Shown: piece after piece, positions 27,486-38,300 of the stretch | How the letters are laid out: every line of letters starts with the position of its first letter | Position numbering within the stretch: position 1 is the first letter of the stretch | Source: Flavobacteriaceae bacterium | GTDB lineage: Bacteria; Bacteroidota; Bacteroidia; Flavobacteriales; Flavobacteriaceae | DNA: 64,000 nt | Assembly: GCA_003564185.1 (NCBI GenBank) | Contig: PXFS01000139.1 | Coordinates: forward strand, 1-64,000 | Direction of reading: 5' to 3' | Position numbers and translations under genes: made by a program | The notes under the pieces: generated by a model | Told to the model about the DNA's origin: nothing | The model's database searches: none | What the model saw: only the letters and a program-made list of their open reading frames with translations

Positions 27486-28304
27486 ATGAATTTTAAATTA
27501 ATTTGTTCTGATATAGACGGAACTTTGCTCAATAAAGATCGTGAATTATCTACTTCTACTCTAGAAACCATTAAGGCTTTAAAAGAGAAGTTGCCTTTTA
27601 TACTTATTTCTTCGCGTATGCCAGCTGCAATGAAACACCTGCAGGAGCAATTAGGTATTGAAAAAGAACCACTAATTGCGTACAACGGAGGGTTAGTGCT
27701 TGACCAGGAACAAATATTGAGTTCAACGGAAATTTCACTTGCTCAAATGGAAAAAATCTTAGCTTATAATCAAGATTTTACAGAAGTGCACTTAAGTTTA
27801 TATCAACAAGATGATTGGTTTGTGCCTAAAATGGATTATTGGGCAGAAAGAGAAATGCGAAATACAAAAGTAACTCCTACTGTGTTGGGAAATAATAAAG
27901 TTTTAAAGAAATGGTCTAAAACTAAATTTGGGGCACATAAAATTATGTGTATGGGGGATGCTGAAAAAATTGATCAACTCTATAATTATCTTACTGAACA
28001 AATGGCTGAAGATATCCATTTGTATCGTTCGAAACCAACTTATATTGAAATTGCTCCAAAACGTATTTCCAAATTAACGGCCATCGATTTACTTTTAAAT
28101 GAAAAATACCATTTTCAGCGTGATGAAGTTCTAGCTTTTGGAGATAATTTTAATGATATAGAAATGCTTAAAAATGTTGGTTTTGGTGTGGCTGTTGATA
28201 ATGCAAAACCAGAAGTAAAAGCAGTTGCTGATGCTACTACTCTTGAATCAAAAAATGATGGTGTAGCGAATTATTTGAGACAGCAATTCTTAAAACATCT
28301 CTAG
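27486..28304 (+). CDS. Cof-type HAD-IIB family phosphatase
   Basis: The 272-residue product has the HAD nucleophile motif ICSDIDGTLL (Asp9 and Asp11), motif II ILISSRMP, the class IIB cap in the middle, and motif III/IV as LAFGDNFNDIEML near 219-231. Cof-type enzymes dephosphorylate sugar phosphates, nucleotides or flavin intermediates; the substrate cannot be called. It is monocistronic, between a terminator and a DUF819 gene. Confidence 0.92.
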   Translation: MNFKLICSDIDGTLLNKDRELSTSTLETIKALKEKLPFILISSRMPAAMKHLQEQLGIEKEPLIAYNGGLVLDQEQILSSTEISLAQMEKILAYNQDFTEVHLSLYQQDDWFVPKMDYWAEREMRNTKVTPTVLGNNKVLKKWSKTKFGAHKIMCMGDAEKIDQLYNYLTEQMAEDIHLYRSKPTYIEIAPKRISKLTAIDLLLNEKYHFQRDEVLAFGDNFNDIEMLKNVGFGVAVDNAKPEVKAVADATTLESKNDGVANYLRQQFLKHL

Positions 28305-28347
28305 TAAATATCAGCTATTTTTCTATTTTTACCAAAATTTGATTCAT

Positions 28348-29613
28348 ATGGTATACACTCCAGTTTTTACAAATGATGCAATAGTTCTGGGAATATTAGC
28401 TGCTTCTTTGGCTTTTATATTTTATACTTCGTCTATAAAATCTGGATTTTGGCATAAATTTTACAAAATTGTTCCAGCTCTTTTAATGTGTTATTTGTTA
28501 CCTGCCATATTCAATTCATTAAATATAATAAGCGATGAAGAATCAAACTTGTATTTTATAGCAAGTCGTTATCTACTACCAGCTTCGTTGGTTTTATTTA
28601 CCCTTAGCATAGATCTTAAGGCTATATCCAACTTAGGTTTTAAAGCCTTACTTATGTTTTTTACAGGAACTATTGGAATTGTTATTGGTGGGCCAATTGC
28701 CATTTTATTAATCTCTTTAGTTTCACCAGAAACTGTGGGTGGGGCAGGCCCAGATGCTGTATGGAGAGGCCTAGCAACCTTGGCTGGAAGTTGGATTGGT
28801 GGTGGGGCAAATCAAGCAGCTATGCTAGAAATATTTGAGTACAATCCAGAAAAATACGGAGGAATGGTGTTGGTTGACATAGTGGTTGCCAATTTATGGA
28901 TGGCCATTATTTTAATAGGTATTGGAAAGAAAAATGCTATTGATAAATGGTTAGAGGCAGATAATTCTGCTATAGAAGAATTAAAAGAACGAGTTTCTAC
29001 ATATACAAAAAGTGTAAGCAAAATTCCAAATTTAACCGATTATATGATTATGTTAGGCTTTGCATTTACTGCGGTTGGAATCGCTCATTTTTCTGCAGAT
29101 GAAATTTCTGCTTTCCTGACCAATAACTTTGATATTTTTAGTGATAAAAAATCAGCATTTTCTTCATTTGCTTCACAGTTTTTTTGGATGGTAAGTATAG
29201 CTACATTGATTGGAGTGTCTCTTTCGTTTACAAAAGCTAAGAAATATGAAGGAGCTGGAGCAAGTAAGATAGGTAGCATTTTTATTTACATTTTAGTAGC
29301 TACTATTGGAATGAAAATGGACTTAACCACAGTTTTTGAAAACCCTGGATTATTAGCAATCGGTTTGGTTTGGATGAGTATTCATGCAGGTCTTCTAATC
29401 TTAGTAGCTAAATTAATTAAAGCCCCATACTTTTTCCTAGCTGTTGGCAGTCAAGCAAATGTTGGAGGTGCAGCATCTGCGCCTGTAGTAGCAGCTGCAT
29501 TTCATCCCTCACTTACTAGCGTTGGTGTACTATTAGCAGTTTTTGGCTATGTGGTGGGCACCTATGCAGCTTTGGGCTGTGCAATGCTAATGGATATAGC
29601 CTCAACTTTTTAA
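28348..29613 (+). CDS. DUF819 family membrane protein
   Basis: The 421-residue product is an integral membrane protein with about ten or more hydrophobic segments in two halves. Family-typical parts are WRGLATLAGSWIGGGANQAAM (first half) and VGSQANVGGAASAPVVAAAF (second half), the small-residue-rich loops of DUF819. This inverted-repeat-like layout resembles secondary transporters, but the substrate is unknown. The start is the ATG at 28348; an earlier in-frame TTG has no support. Confidence 0.88.
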   Translation: MVYTPVFTNDAIVLGILAASLAFIFYTSSIKSGFWHKFYKIVPALLMCYLLPAIFNSLNIISDEESNLYFIASRYLLPASLVLFTLSIDLKAISNLGFKALLMFFTGTIGIVIGGPIAILLISLVSPETVGGAGPDAVWRGLATLAGSWIGGGANQAAMLEIFEYNPEKYGGMVLVDIVVANLWMAIILIGIGKKNAIDKWLEADNSAIEELKERVSTYTKSVSKIPNLTDYMIMLGFAFTAVGIAHFSADEISAFLTNNFDIFSDKKSAFSSFASQFFWMVSIATLIGVSLSFTKAKKYEGAGASKIGSIFIYILVATIGMKMDLTTVFENPGLLAIGLVWMSIHAGLLILVAKLIKAPYFFLAVGSQANVGGAASAPVVAAAFHPSLTSVGVLLAVFGYVVGTYAALGCAMLMDIASTF

Positions 29614-29650
29614 AATATCTTCATTAAAATTGAATTCAATAAAATACAAT

Positions 29651-30403
29651 ATGAAAAATAATTTAATAATTTTAATCATTATTCTAAGTCTAGTTGCATG
29701 TAATCAGCAAAAAAATAAACCAAATTTATTTCTTGAGGGAAAAGTTTCTGATCTTAAAATTGGCAAGATTTACTTACAAGGAGTTAAAGATAGTACTATT
29801 GTTAATATCGATTCAGCAAGTTTTGATGGAAGTAGTGAAAACTTTAAACTAAAAGCACAACTTGAGGAACCTGAACTTATGTTGTTATTGCTAAAAAAAC
29901 ATAATAATGAAGATTACATGGAAGTAATCAACTTTTTTGCGGAGGAAGGAAATTATGAAGTGGATGCTAAAGTAACTGATTTCACAAAAGCTAAAATAAC
30001 CACATCCTCAGAAAATCATCAAAAACTAGAAGAAATCAAAAAATCAGTCAAACGCTTTAATGACCAAGACCTAGACTTGATTAAAGAGGAGTTTGAATTA
30101 AAAAATCAAAATAAAAATTTAGACGACTTCGAGAACAAAAAGAAGTCTATGGAACGTAGAAGATATCTTTATATGGTGAATTTTGCCCTACAAAATAAAA
30201 ATCTTGAAATTGCTCCATTTATAATTTTATCTGAAGCTTCAGAATTAAATATGAAATACTTAGATACCGTTTATAACAGTTTAGATGAACACATTAAGTT
30301 GAGTAAATACGGAAAAGAACTAAAAGATTTAGTTGAATTTAGAAAAAAGCAACTGAAAGAAACAGAAGAAAAGGTCATGGACCAAGATTCGCTAACCACT
30401 TAA
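29651..30403 (+). CDS. lipoprotein with DUF4369-type domain
   Basis: The 250-residue product has a lipoprotein signal ending LVAC (about Cys17). The region after it (FLEGKVSDLKIGKIYLQGVK, then a Ser/Asp segment and MLLLLKK) is the beta domain DUF4369, often found in front of thioredoxin-like domains in Bacteroidota. Here no thioredoxin domain follows; residues about 120-250 form a charged, largely helical coiled region. It may therefore be a DUF4369 protein without the redox module. I start at the ATG at 29651 so the signal is terminal. Confidence 0.7.
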   Translation: MKNNLIILIIILSLVACNQQKNKPNLFLEGKVSDLKIGKIYLQGVKDSTIVNIDSASFDGSSENFKLKAQLEEPELMLLLLKKHNNEDYMEVINFFAEEGNYEVDAKVTDFTKAKITTSSENHQKLEEIKKSVKRFNDQDLDLIKEEFELKNQNKNLDDFENKKKSMERRRYLYMVNFALQNKNLEIAPFIILSEASELNMKYLDTVYNSLDEHIKLSKYGKELKDLVEFRKKQLKETEEKVMDQDSLTT

Positions 30404-30451
30404 ACTTCAATTATAGCAATTTCAATATCTTAGATTCAAGACTAGCACCGA

Positions 30452-32953
30452 TTAAAAAATCAATCGTATCATAAAATTTGGTGTAAAACCAAGACCTAAT
30501 TGTTGAAAGTTTTCTATAGTACCCAATTGTTGATTGTTTTCATAAAAGGAATTATAAATATTCTTTCTATCAGTAATATTCCAGAAAGACAAGCCTGATT
30601 TAAGCTTCATTTTAGACGTAAGTTCTACCTTATAATTCACTGAAGCATCCAAACGAAAATAATTTGGTAATACTGATTGATTAGGGTGTTCAAAAGGAAT
30701 AGAAGTCCCCTGAGCCTGTTGCGTCTGAATACCTGTAAAAGGAACTCCTGAATGCCAACTTGCTCCTATTGAAAAATCAAAATCTCCTAGTTGATGCTGT
30801 ACCCCTGCATTGATGATATGTGTTATATTGGTATTGTTTGGAAACTCATTTGGAGTAAGTGAATCAAAATTATAGGTATTATCCATAAAAGAATAACTCA
30901 TCCACATTGAAGTTTTTCTTAGCTGCTTATTAATTAAAAAATCAAGGCCTAGTACATTGTATTCCCCAAAGTCTTCTGTAAATTGAAATTGATTTACAAA
31001 GCCTTGACTTTGTGTTCCAATACCTTCAACACTTTTAACGTATCCAGCAAGGCTCACCAACCAATTATTCTTAAAAAACTGAAATGCTGCTTCAAATTGT
31101 TGAGATTGTAAAATAGGCCGTTGGTTAGGGTCTGCTACTACCCACCTTCTATTTTCCACTCCTAAAAAATCTGTCTGTAAATCTACTAATTGTGTTGTTA
31201 CTTGCGATTTTTGTTCTGTTGATAATTCAAAAGTAAAATGATTTAAAAATTTTTGTCTGAAATATAACCTAGGTTCAAAGCTTACAGAATTAAATTGACT
31301 AAAATGATTAAGTCTTCCTCCAAGATATAATTTGCTCATTTCATCTTTAGATAAAAACTCTAAGCCGCCATAAGCACCACTAACTAAAATGGATTTTCTT
31401 TCCTCACTTAAAAAAAAAGGATTTTCAAATTCCTCTTTATTAATGACTCCCGTTTCATTTAGTTGAATTCCATACGTAATAGCTAATTTGTCAGTCCATT
31501 TTTGAGAATGTTGCCAATTAAAATTCCAATCCCTAACCTCGTTAGCTTGGAAAAGAGATTGCTCTTGAGAAAAAGCTGAATTAAGTCCTTCTAAATTATA
31601 ATTACTTATACCAAATTGTATATTCGATTCATGATTTTCATTCCATCTTCTTTGCCAATTAAAACCACCACTCCAATTAGATTGTTGAAGCTGGCTACCT
31701 AATTCAGTTGTAGCTGGTAAAAAAGCATCATGCTGAGAAAGTTCAAAGTTATTTTGATGATATACTAAATTTATTCGAATTTTATCCATTTCTGTAACTT
31801 GGTTTAGGTACCTAATAGCTGTATCAAAAAAATTGAAGGTATGCGATTCAGCAGAAGATGTATGTTGCGCATTTTCAAAAACAGTATTTTGAAACACTTT
31901 ATCGTAAAATGAATTGTAGGTAGGTGTATTTAATGCAAAGTTCAATGAATGTCTTGAAGACACTTGAATAGAAGACGTTGAGTTTATAGGCTGATTGGTA
32001 AAAACATCAGCATTGATCAGGTTAAATCCAACCTCTGTGCGTGAAACGGAACTTACTAAGTTTGAGGTTTTCATTTCTACCATTCCAGAAACGCCATCAA
32101 AGTATTGAGCACTTGTAGCATTTTTACTGATTTCTGTAGATTCTATCATATAAGGGCTAAAAGCAGAAATCATTCCGAAGAAATGAGAGGTTTGATACAT
32201 TTTTATGCCATCCCATAAAAACAAGTTTTGATCATGAGTTCCTCCCCTTATGTTTAAATAAGACAAACTTTCTTGAGTGCTATTGATTCCAGGTAAAATT
32301 TGAATATTTTGTAATACATCTGCTTCTACTAAACCAGGAAAGCTTTTGAATTTTGACACCCTAATTTCTTCATTCCCATTTTCTAACTTGTTAATTCCTG
32401 AAGCTATATAATTTGAAATCAAAATACTCTTTAATTCTTCAGCTTTGATTTCTAAATATAAAGTGTTTAGTTTGTTTGTTTTTATTTCTGAGAGTTTAAT
32501 TTTATTTACTTGGAAATTTTTGGCATCAATAAGAAGATTTGAGTTTTGAAATGAAACGGGAAACTTTAAGCTAATTTGATGCTGATTTGTGACTTTGAAA
32601 ATTAAATTTTTAATACTTAAAGTAAAGGAATCTACTGGTTGATTTGTTGCTAATTCCAAAACTTGAATATCAATATCCGTCAATTTTTCGTTGGCAACTA
32701 AAGTATAAATGCGGTCTGAAACTTGACTAATTTCAAAATAAGAGAAATTTTGTATATGCTTTAATCGTTGATTAATATCTTCAAAGAATATAGCTGGTAG
32801 ATGTAGATTTTCTAAATCATCATCAGCGTACGAAAAATAAATATCAAAATCATCTTCAGTAACAGAAAGATATTCAGATAAAAGGAGTAATTCATTTTGC
32901 TGAGCTTTTGCATGAATGCATAAAAACATTAATAGCCAACAAAAGTATCTCAC
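30452..32953 (-). CDS. STN-domain TonB-dependent outer-membrane receptor
   Basis: The 833-residue product has a signal peptide (about 1-17, cut after HAKA), an STN signalling domain (about 20-95), a short regulatory beta domain, a plug domain (about 195-310, with NIQILPGIN and SYLNIRGGTHDQNLFLWDG) and a 22-strand-type barrel ending in Phe. The STN domain is the part that touches the anti-sigma factor in FecA-type signalling, and the upstream sigma and fecR genes fit this. No SusD partner is present, so glycan uptake is unlikely. The inducing ligand is unknown. fecR ends 3 bases before this gene starts. Confidence 0.88.
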   Translation of the reverse strand: MRYFCWLLMFLCIHAKAQQNELLLLSEYLSVTEDDFDIYFSYADDDLENLHLPAIFFEDINQRLKHIQNFSYFEISQVSDRIYTLVANEKLTDIDIQVLELATNQPVDSFTLSIKNLIFKVTNQHQISLKFPVSFQNSNLLIDAKNFQVNKIKLSEIKTNKLNTLYLEIKAEELKSILISNYIASGINKLENGNEEIRVSKFKSFPGLVEADVLQNIQILPGINSTQESLSYLNIRGGTHDQNLFLWDGIKMYQTSHFFGMISAFSPYMIESTEISKNATSAQYFDGVSGMVEMKTSNLVSSVSRTEVGFNLINADVFTNQPINSTSSIQVSSRHSLNFALNTPTYNSFYDKVFQNTVFENAQHTSSAESHTFNFFDTAIRYLNQVTEMDKIRINLVYHQNNFELSQHDAFLPATTELGSQLQQSNWSGGFNWQRRWNENHESNIQFGISNYNLEGLNSAFSQEQSLFQANEVRDWNFNWQHSQKWTDKLAITYGIQLNETGVINKEEFENPFFLSEERKSILVSGAYGGLEFLSKDEMSKLYLGGRLNHFSQFNSVSFEPRLYFRQKFLNHFTFELSTEQKSQVTTQLVDLQTDFLGVENRRWVVADPNQRPILQSQQFEAAFQFFKNNWLVSLAGYVKSVEGIGTQSQGFVNQFQFTEDFGEYNVLGLDFLINKQLRKTSMWMSYSFMDNTYNFDSLTPNEFPNNTNITHIINAGVQHQLGDFDFSIGASWHSGVPFTGIQTQQAQGTSIPFEHPNQSVLPNYFRLDASVNYKVELTSKMKLKSGLSFWNITDRKNIYNSFYENNQQLGTIENFQQLGLGFTPNFMIRLIF

Positions 32954-32956
32954 GAT

Positions 32957-33856
32957 TTATGGGTTATAGATAATCACTTTATTTTCAAAAATTTCATACC
33001 CCAATGAAAGTGGTCTGCAAATTGATTCAAGTGCCAATTCAAGATTGCCATGCTCAAAACTTCCTGTAAATTTGGTATCTGAATTAATAGAATTATAATT
33101 GACTTGTATGTCAAAATGGCTATTTAATTCTTGAAATACTTGAGCAACAGCCACACTTTTAAAGGATGAAAAACCATTTTTCCAATCAGGTTGTTCCTTA
33201 TTTATATCAGATTTACTCACATTCCCATCAAAATTTTGCATACTCTCTCCTGCTTCAATGATATAAGACTGACCGCCTGTATCTACTTGCACTTTCCCAC
33301 TATAACAAGTTACTTCAAAAAGTTTACCTCTATGCTTTACATTAAAACTAGTTCCTAACACACTTACATTTCCCATACGCGTATTAACAACAAACACTTT
33401 TCCTTCTTCCACCTCAAAAAATGCTTCGCCTTTTAGTTTTAAAGAACGATTATTTAACCATGTTTTATTATCCAACAATAAATTAGAATTTGCTGCTAAG
33501 CTTACATTTGAATCATCAGGCAAATTAAATTCAATGGTTTCAGCTACGTTAGTATGATAGTTCTCGGTATGTGTAAATAAGTCAGCTAAAACAAACACTC
33601 CAAACACTAAAAGGGCGGCAATATTAGAAATAACACCAATACTGATTAATTTACCACGCTTAAGTTTTGATTTATTTATTGTCTTTTGAATTTCTTTAAA
33701 ATGATGCTTAGAATCAAATTTTTTGCTTTTGAAACTTGGTGCTGTATCAATTAATTTAGAATAATCTTTGTAAATTTCAGATTTTTCAAAAGCATCTCTA
33801 TCTGCTTGAGAAAGCTGATTATTTAGATATTTTTTTAACATTTCACTTGAATCCAT
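32957..33856 (-). CDS. FecR-family anti-sigma/signal-transducing protein
   Basis: The 299-residue product has a cytoplasmic N-terminal part (about 1-69) that should bind the sigma factor, one membrane segment (about 70-92), the periplasmic FecR beta domain (about 105-205: AETIEFNLPDDSNVSLAANS, LKGEAFFEV, VLGTSFNV, VTCYSGKVQV, AGES) and a C-terminal DUF4974 domain (about 225-297). It should relay occupancy of the STN receptor to the ECF sigma factor. It lies between the two genes, 56 bases after the sigma gene and 3 bases before the receptor. Confidence 0.93.
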   Translation of the reverse strand: MDSSEMLKKYLNNQLSQADRDAFEKSEIYKDYSKLIDTAPSFKSKKFDSKHHFKEIQKTINKSKLKRGKLISIGVISNIAALLVFGVFVLADLFTHTENYHTNVAETIEFNLPDDSNVSLAANSNLLLDNKTWLNNRSLKLKGEAFFEVEEGKVFVVNTRMGNVSVLGTSFNVKHRGKLFEVTCYSGKVQVDTGGQSYIIEAGESMQNFDGNVSKSDINKEQPDWKNGFSSFKSVAVAQVFQELNSHFDIQVNYNSINSDTKFTGSFEHGNLELALESICRPLSLGYEIFENKVIIYNP

Positions 33857-33912
33857 AAATCGTCCTATATAAATATAACAATTATAAGCTTTTTTTTCCT
33901 CCTTTAAAAATG

Positions 33913-34431
33913 TTAAATTTCTTTAATATAAATTCGAAGTTCATCAATAGCTGTATATAAACGTTTTTCAATAGTTTTTCTTGAAACTCCAAATAAATCT
34001 GCTACTTCTTGGTGCTTTTTACCTTCTGCCTTACACATTAAAAATGTAGCTCTTTTTTCGGGGCTTAATTTGGAAAGTGCCTTTTGAAATTTTTTCAAAT
34101 ATTCTTTTTCCTCCATAATAAAAGATGGGTCTTGACTATTTTTGGTGTCACTCAAATGATTGGATTCATAGTTTAAAATGACTTTTTGATGTTTAAAAGC
34201 ATTAATTGATAAATTATTTGCTACGGTAAATAAAAAGCTTTTAGCCTTTTCTGGAACAATATCACTGCACTTTTCCCATAATTTTATAAAAGCATTTTGA
34301 ACTTTATCTGATGGATCTAGTTGTTCACCATATTTATAATATAAAAAATTATACAAGTCTGTTGCATGTTTATTATAAATAGTTTCAAATGTTTTTTCTT
34401 CGCATACATTTGATTTTTTGGAATGTGTCAT
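33913..34431 (-). CDS. ECF-type sigma-70 factor
   Basis: The 172-residue product has a region 2 domain (about 15-80: YNKHATDLYNFLYYKYG, DKVQNAFIKLWEKC) and region 4 (about 115-165: LSPEKRATFLMCKAEGKKHQ, FGVSRKTIEKRLYTAIDEL). It is the sigma factor of a FecI-type cell-surface signalling unit with the FecR and TonB-receptor genes downstream on the same strand. Its own promoter shows no TAnnTTTG match. Likely targets include the receptor and perhaps the divergent lipoprotein and adhesin genes, which is inference. Confidence 0.93.
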   Translation of the reverse strand: MTHSKKSNVCEEKTFETIYNKHATDLYNFLYYKYGEQLDPSDKVQNAFIKLWEKCSDIVPEKAKSFLFTVANNLSINAFKHQKVILNYESNHLSDTKNSQDPSFIMEEKEYLKKFQKALSKLSPEKRATFLMCKAEGKKHQEVADLFGVSRKTIEKRLYTAIDELRIYIKEI

Positions 34432-34525
34432 TAGTTTTCAATTTACTTCAATAAAAAAAACATATAACAATGGTAGGAATTTTTGATTTAAAATTGTTTT
34501 ATTTATAAATTAATTAATAGCACAA

Positions 34526-35194
34526 ATGAAATATGTATTTATTTTACTATTAGCATTGCTCATGTTTGGTTGTTATGACGATGATTTGGTAATTATTGAG
34601 GATGAGGATATTAATCTTCATAATGAATCTGAGTTGACTCATCTTTTAAGAGGTATAAGTTCCCATAATACTGTTTATGACCAGTTGCTTGATGGTTCCT
34701 TATGTTTTAGTATAGAGTTTCCATACCAATTAAAACAAGATAACGGAAATATTATAAATGTAAAGAATAAAGAAGAACTATCTAATTTTATTGCAAATAA
34801 TAATCAGGAATTTGATTTTTTGTATCCATTGAATATCAAAACAGCTGATTACGAAAGCCATAAAATTAACCACAAGAGACAACATAAAGAATTACTAGAA
34901 AAATGTAATCAAGGTGAATTTTTCAAAGATCATATTGATTGTGCCAGCCTTATATATCCTATTCAACTTGCTGTATCAGACACCCAAAAATTACGTTTTG
35001 AAAAAATTGAATTTAATAATAGCGAGGAATTATTCAATTACTTAAATAATATAACATCAGACATTAGGTTTAAGATTGAATATCCTTTGGATCTTATCAT
35101 ACTCGAAGATAAACATCTAGAGTCTTACAACAATCTTGAACTTGAGACTATCATTAAAGATATAAAATTCATGCGTTGTTCAGTAATTGAATAA
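34526..35194 (+). CDS. lipoprotein with an internally duplicated domain
   Basis: The 222-residue product has a lipoprotein signal ending MFGC (Cys16), then an acidic stretch that would favour outer-membrane export in flavobacteria. Two similar segments follow: CFSIEFPYQLKQDNGN ... NKEELSNFI ... FDFLYPLNI (about 58-110) and CASLIYPIQLAVSDTQ ... NSEELFNYL ... FKIEYPLDL (about 138-196). Each has a Cys, an aromatic-Pro strand, a Ser/Lys-Glu-Glu-Leu helix and a second Pro strand. It is transcribed away from the sigma/FecR/receptor genes, 94 bases from the sigma start. No catalytic motif; the function is not recognised. Confidence 0.7.
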   Translation: MKYVFILLLALLMFGCYDDDLVIIEDEDINLHNESELTHLLRGISSHNTVYDQLLDGSLCFSIEFPYQLKQDNGNIINVKNKEELSNFIANNNQEFDFLYPLNIKTADYESHKINHKRQHKELLEKCNQGEFFKDHIDCASLIYPIQLAVSDTQKLRFEKIEFNNSEELFNYLNNITSDIRFKIEYPLDLIILEDKHLESYNNLELETIIKDIKFMRCSVIE

Positions 35195-35365
35195 ATTAAT
35201 TTTTTCAAAATCAAAAAATTTAAATATTAAAAAATTGATTTTCAGATAATTATAATAATAATTAAAAAATCTTTAGGGCTACAGTGTCTTTTGTACATTT
35301 TTTTCTAAAAAAAACTATATTCTGATAATATTCTTATATTTACATCAATTTAAAATATGTAAAAC

Positions 35366-38300
35366 ATGTATAAGAAGCCAATCTTATTTGTTTTTTTGTT
35401 GTTGTTTTTCAGCAACATAAGTGCTCAAGTTACAAATTTTAATTTATTAGATGACTTTTTAGCACCTCTCAATAACCCAGCTACCATTGAAGGTAGGGTA
35501 TATTTAGACATCAATGGTAATGGAGTTCAAGACCCAAATGAGCCAGGTTTAGAAGATATTTCAATCATTATTATTAATGCAAATAATGTTGGATTTTCAA
35601 CACTTACTGATAGTAATGGGGATTGGTCTTTTGACGTCATGCCTGGGACTACAATTGTTTTTGTTTCAAATAATAGTTTACCTGTTGGTGCCGTACTTAC
35701 ACAAGGAGAAGATCCGTCAACTTTTATGGCCATCGAAGATGAAGTAACACAGGTAACACACTTTGGTTATTTCATCACGGGTTCAATTGAGGGAAGGGTA
35801 TATCTAGACGTAAACGGTAATGGTCAACAGGATTCAGGTGAACCAGGTATTGAAGATGTTGATATTAGCTTAACTGATGAGTTTGGAAATGAGACTATTG
35901 TTTTTACTAACCAAGATGGAGATTGGTCTGCAGAAGATATTGGTACTGGAGAAGTAGTTATAGATATCAATCAAGATGCAGCAACTTTTCCAACTGGAGC
36001 TGTTCAAACTGAAGGGACAGACCCTAAAACTGTAAACTTACAACCTGGAGAAAACCTTAATGTAGGCAATGATGGCTTCTTTGATTTTGGCACCCTTGAG
36101 GGAATTGTTTATCTTGATGAAAACGGAAACGGCACACAAGACCCTGGAGAGCCTGGTATAGCAAACATAAATATCGATATAACAACACCCGATGGAAGTC
36201 CACTCACTACAACAACAGATGCAGATGGAAATTGGAGTATTGATGTGCCTACAGGAAATAATGTTGTAGAAATTGATGAAAGTCAACCCAATTTTCCAGC
36301 TCTAGTAGTTCAAACTGAAGGAACTAATCCAACTACCCAAACCGTAAACACAAATGAGATTATTTTTCAAATTGATGGTTTTGCTGAAGCAGGATTACTA
36401 GATGGTGTAATTTATCTTGACGAAAATGCAAATGGTACACAGGATCCAGGTGAGCCTGGTATAGCTGGTGTAGATATTGAAATCACAGATCTAAATGGTG
36501 ATGTTCAAATTGTTAATTCAGATGCTAATGGAAATTGGGAAGTTCTTGTTTTAGCTGGTGAAGTTACTTCTTTGATAGATGAAGACCATCCAAATTTCCC
36601 CACTAACGCAGTGCAAACAGAAGGAACAAACCCAACAACATCAATTGTAATAGCTGGTGAAACACTATCTGAAGTAGATGGCTTTTTTGTATTAGAAGAA
36701 GATACAGGACAACTCACAGGGAATGTATATGAAGATATTAATGGTAATGGTACCCAAGACCCAGGTGAAGAAGGTATTCCTAATGTTGAAGTAATTGTCA
36801 CCGATAGTAATGGTAATTCCCAAAGTGTAACAACTAATCAGAATGGTCTTTTTTCAGCTATTGTCCCCGAAGGAGAAACCAATTATTTAATTAACGAGAA
36901 TGATCCAAATTTCCCGACAGGTGCCATCCAAACAGAAGGGACAAATCCTACTCAAATTTTTGTAGATGCGGATACCACCACATTTGGTGGTAATAATGGT
37001 TATTTTATTCCTGATGAAGATGTTGTAGGACAGTTATTTGCCCATCTCTATTTTGATCTCAATGGTAATGGCACACAAGACCCTGACGAACCCGATATGC
37101 CTAATGTTGAAGTTTTAATCACAGACACCTTTGGCAACCAACAAACAGTAGAAACAGATGCTAATGGAGATTTCTTTGTTGAAGTTCCTGCTGGAATTAA
37201 TGTTTATGAAATAAACGAAAATGATCCTGACTTCCCTACCGGTGCCATTCAAACTGAGGGAACTAATCCTACTGAAGTATTTGTTGCTTCTGGTTCAGAT
37301 ACATTCGGTGGTAATAATGGTTTTTTTGAACCCGATGAAGGATTAACTGGTCTGTTATTTGCTCATCTCTATTTTGACTTAAACGGAAATGGAACACAAG
37401 ACCCTGGTGAACCTGATATGCCAGATGTAGAAGTACTTATTACAGACACCTTTGGAAATCAACAAACCGTAGAAACAGATGCTAACGGTAACTTCTCTGT
37501 GGAAGTTCCTGCTGGAATAAATGTATATGAAATTAACGAAGAAGATTCTGATTTTCCAACAGGAGCAATACAAACAGAAGGAACTAACCCAACAGAAGTT
37601 TTTGTAGCAGTTGATTCAAATACTTTTGGTGGTAACAATGGATTTTTTGAACCTGATGAAGGATTAACTGGTCTGTTATTTGCCCATCTCTATTTTGACG
37701 TTAACGGAAACGGAACACAAGATGCTGACGAACCTGATATGCCTGATGTAGAGGTACTTATAACTGATACTTTTGGCAACCAACAAACCGTTGAAACAGA
37801 TGCTAATGGAAACTTTTCTGTAGAGGTTCCTGCAGGAATAAATGTTTATGAAATCAATGAAGAAGACCCCGACTTCCCTACTGGAGCCATTCAAACAGAA
37901 GGAACCAATCCTACTGAGGTTTTTGTAGCAGTTGATTCGGATACCTTTGGTGGGAATAATGGATTTTTTGTTCCTGACGAAAATTTGACTGGTCAGCTAT
38001 TTGCTCATCTATATTTTGATTTGAATGGAAATGGTACGCAAGATGCAAATGAACCAGATATGCCAAATGTTGAGGTGCTTATAACAGATACTTTTGGTAA
38101 TCAACAGTCTGTAGATACAGATGCTAATGGAAATTTTTCAGTTGAAGTTCCTGCTGGAATAAATGTCTATGAGATCAATGAAAATGACCCTGACTTCCCT
38201 ACTGGCGCACTCCAAACTGAGGGAAGTAATCCAACTGAAGTATTTGTTCCGGCTGGTTCAAATACATTTGGTGGAAATAATGGTTTTTTTGATGTAGAAG

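Noticed and set aside
30452-32953. SusC-type glycan uptake locus
   Set aside because: There is no SusD gene or glycoside hydrolase nearby, and the STN domain plus sigma/FecR genes fit a FecA-type signalling receptor better.
36038-36286. Minus-strand open frames within the repeat adhesin (here and near 37379, 37676, 38167)
   Set aside because: They are the reverse reading of the repeated, Asp/Asn-rich coding sequence and recur with each repeat, so they reflect codon composition and not genes.
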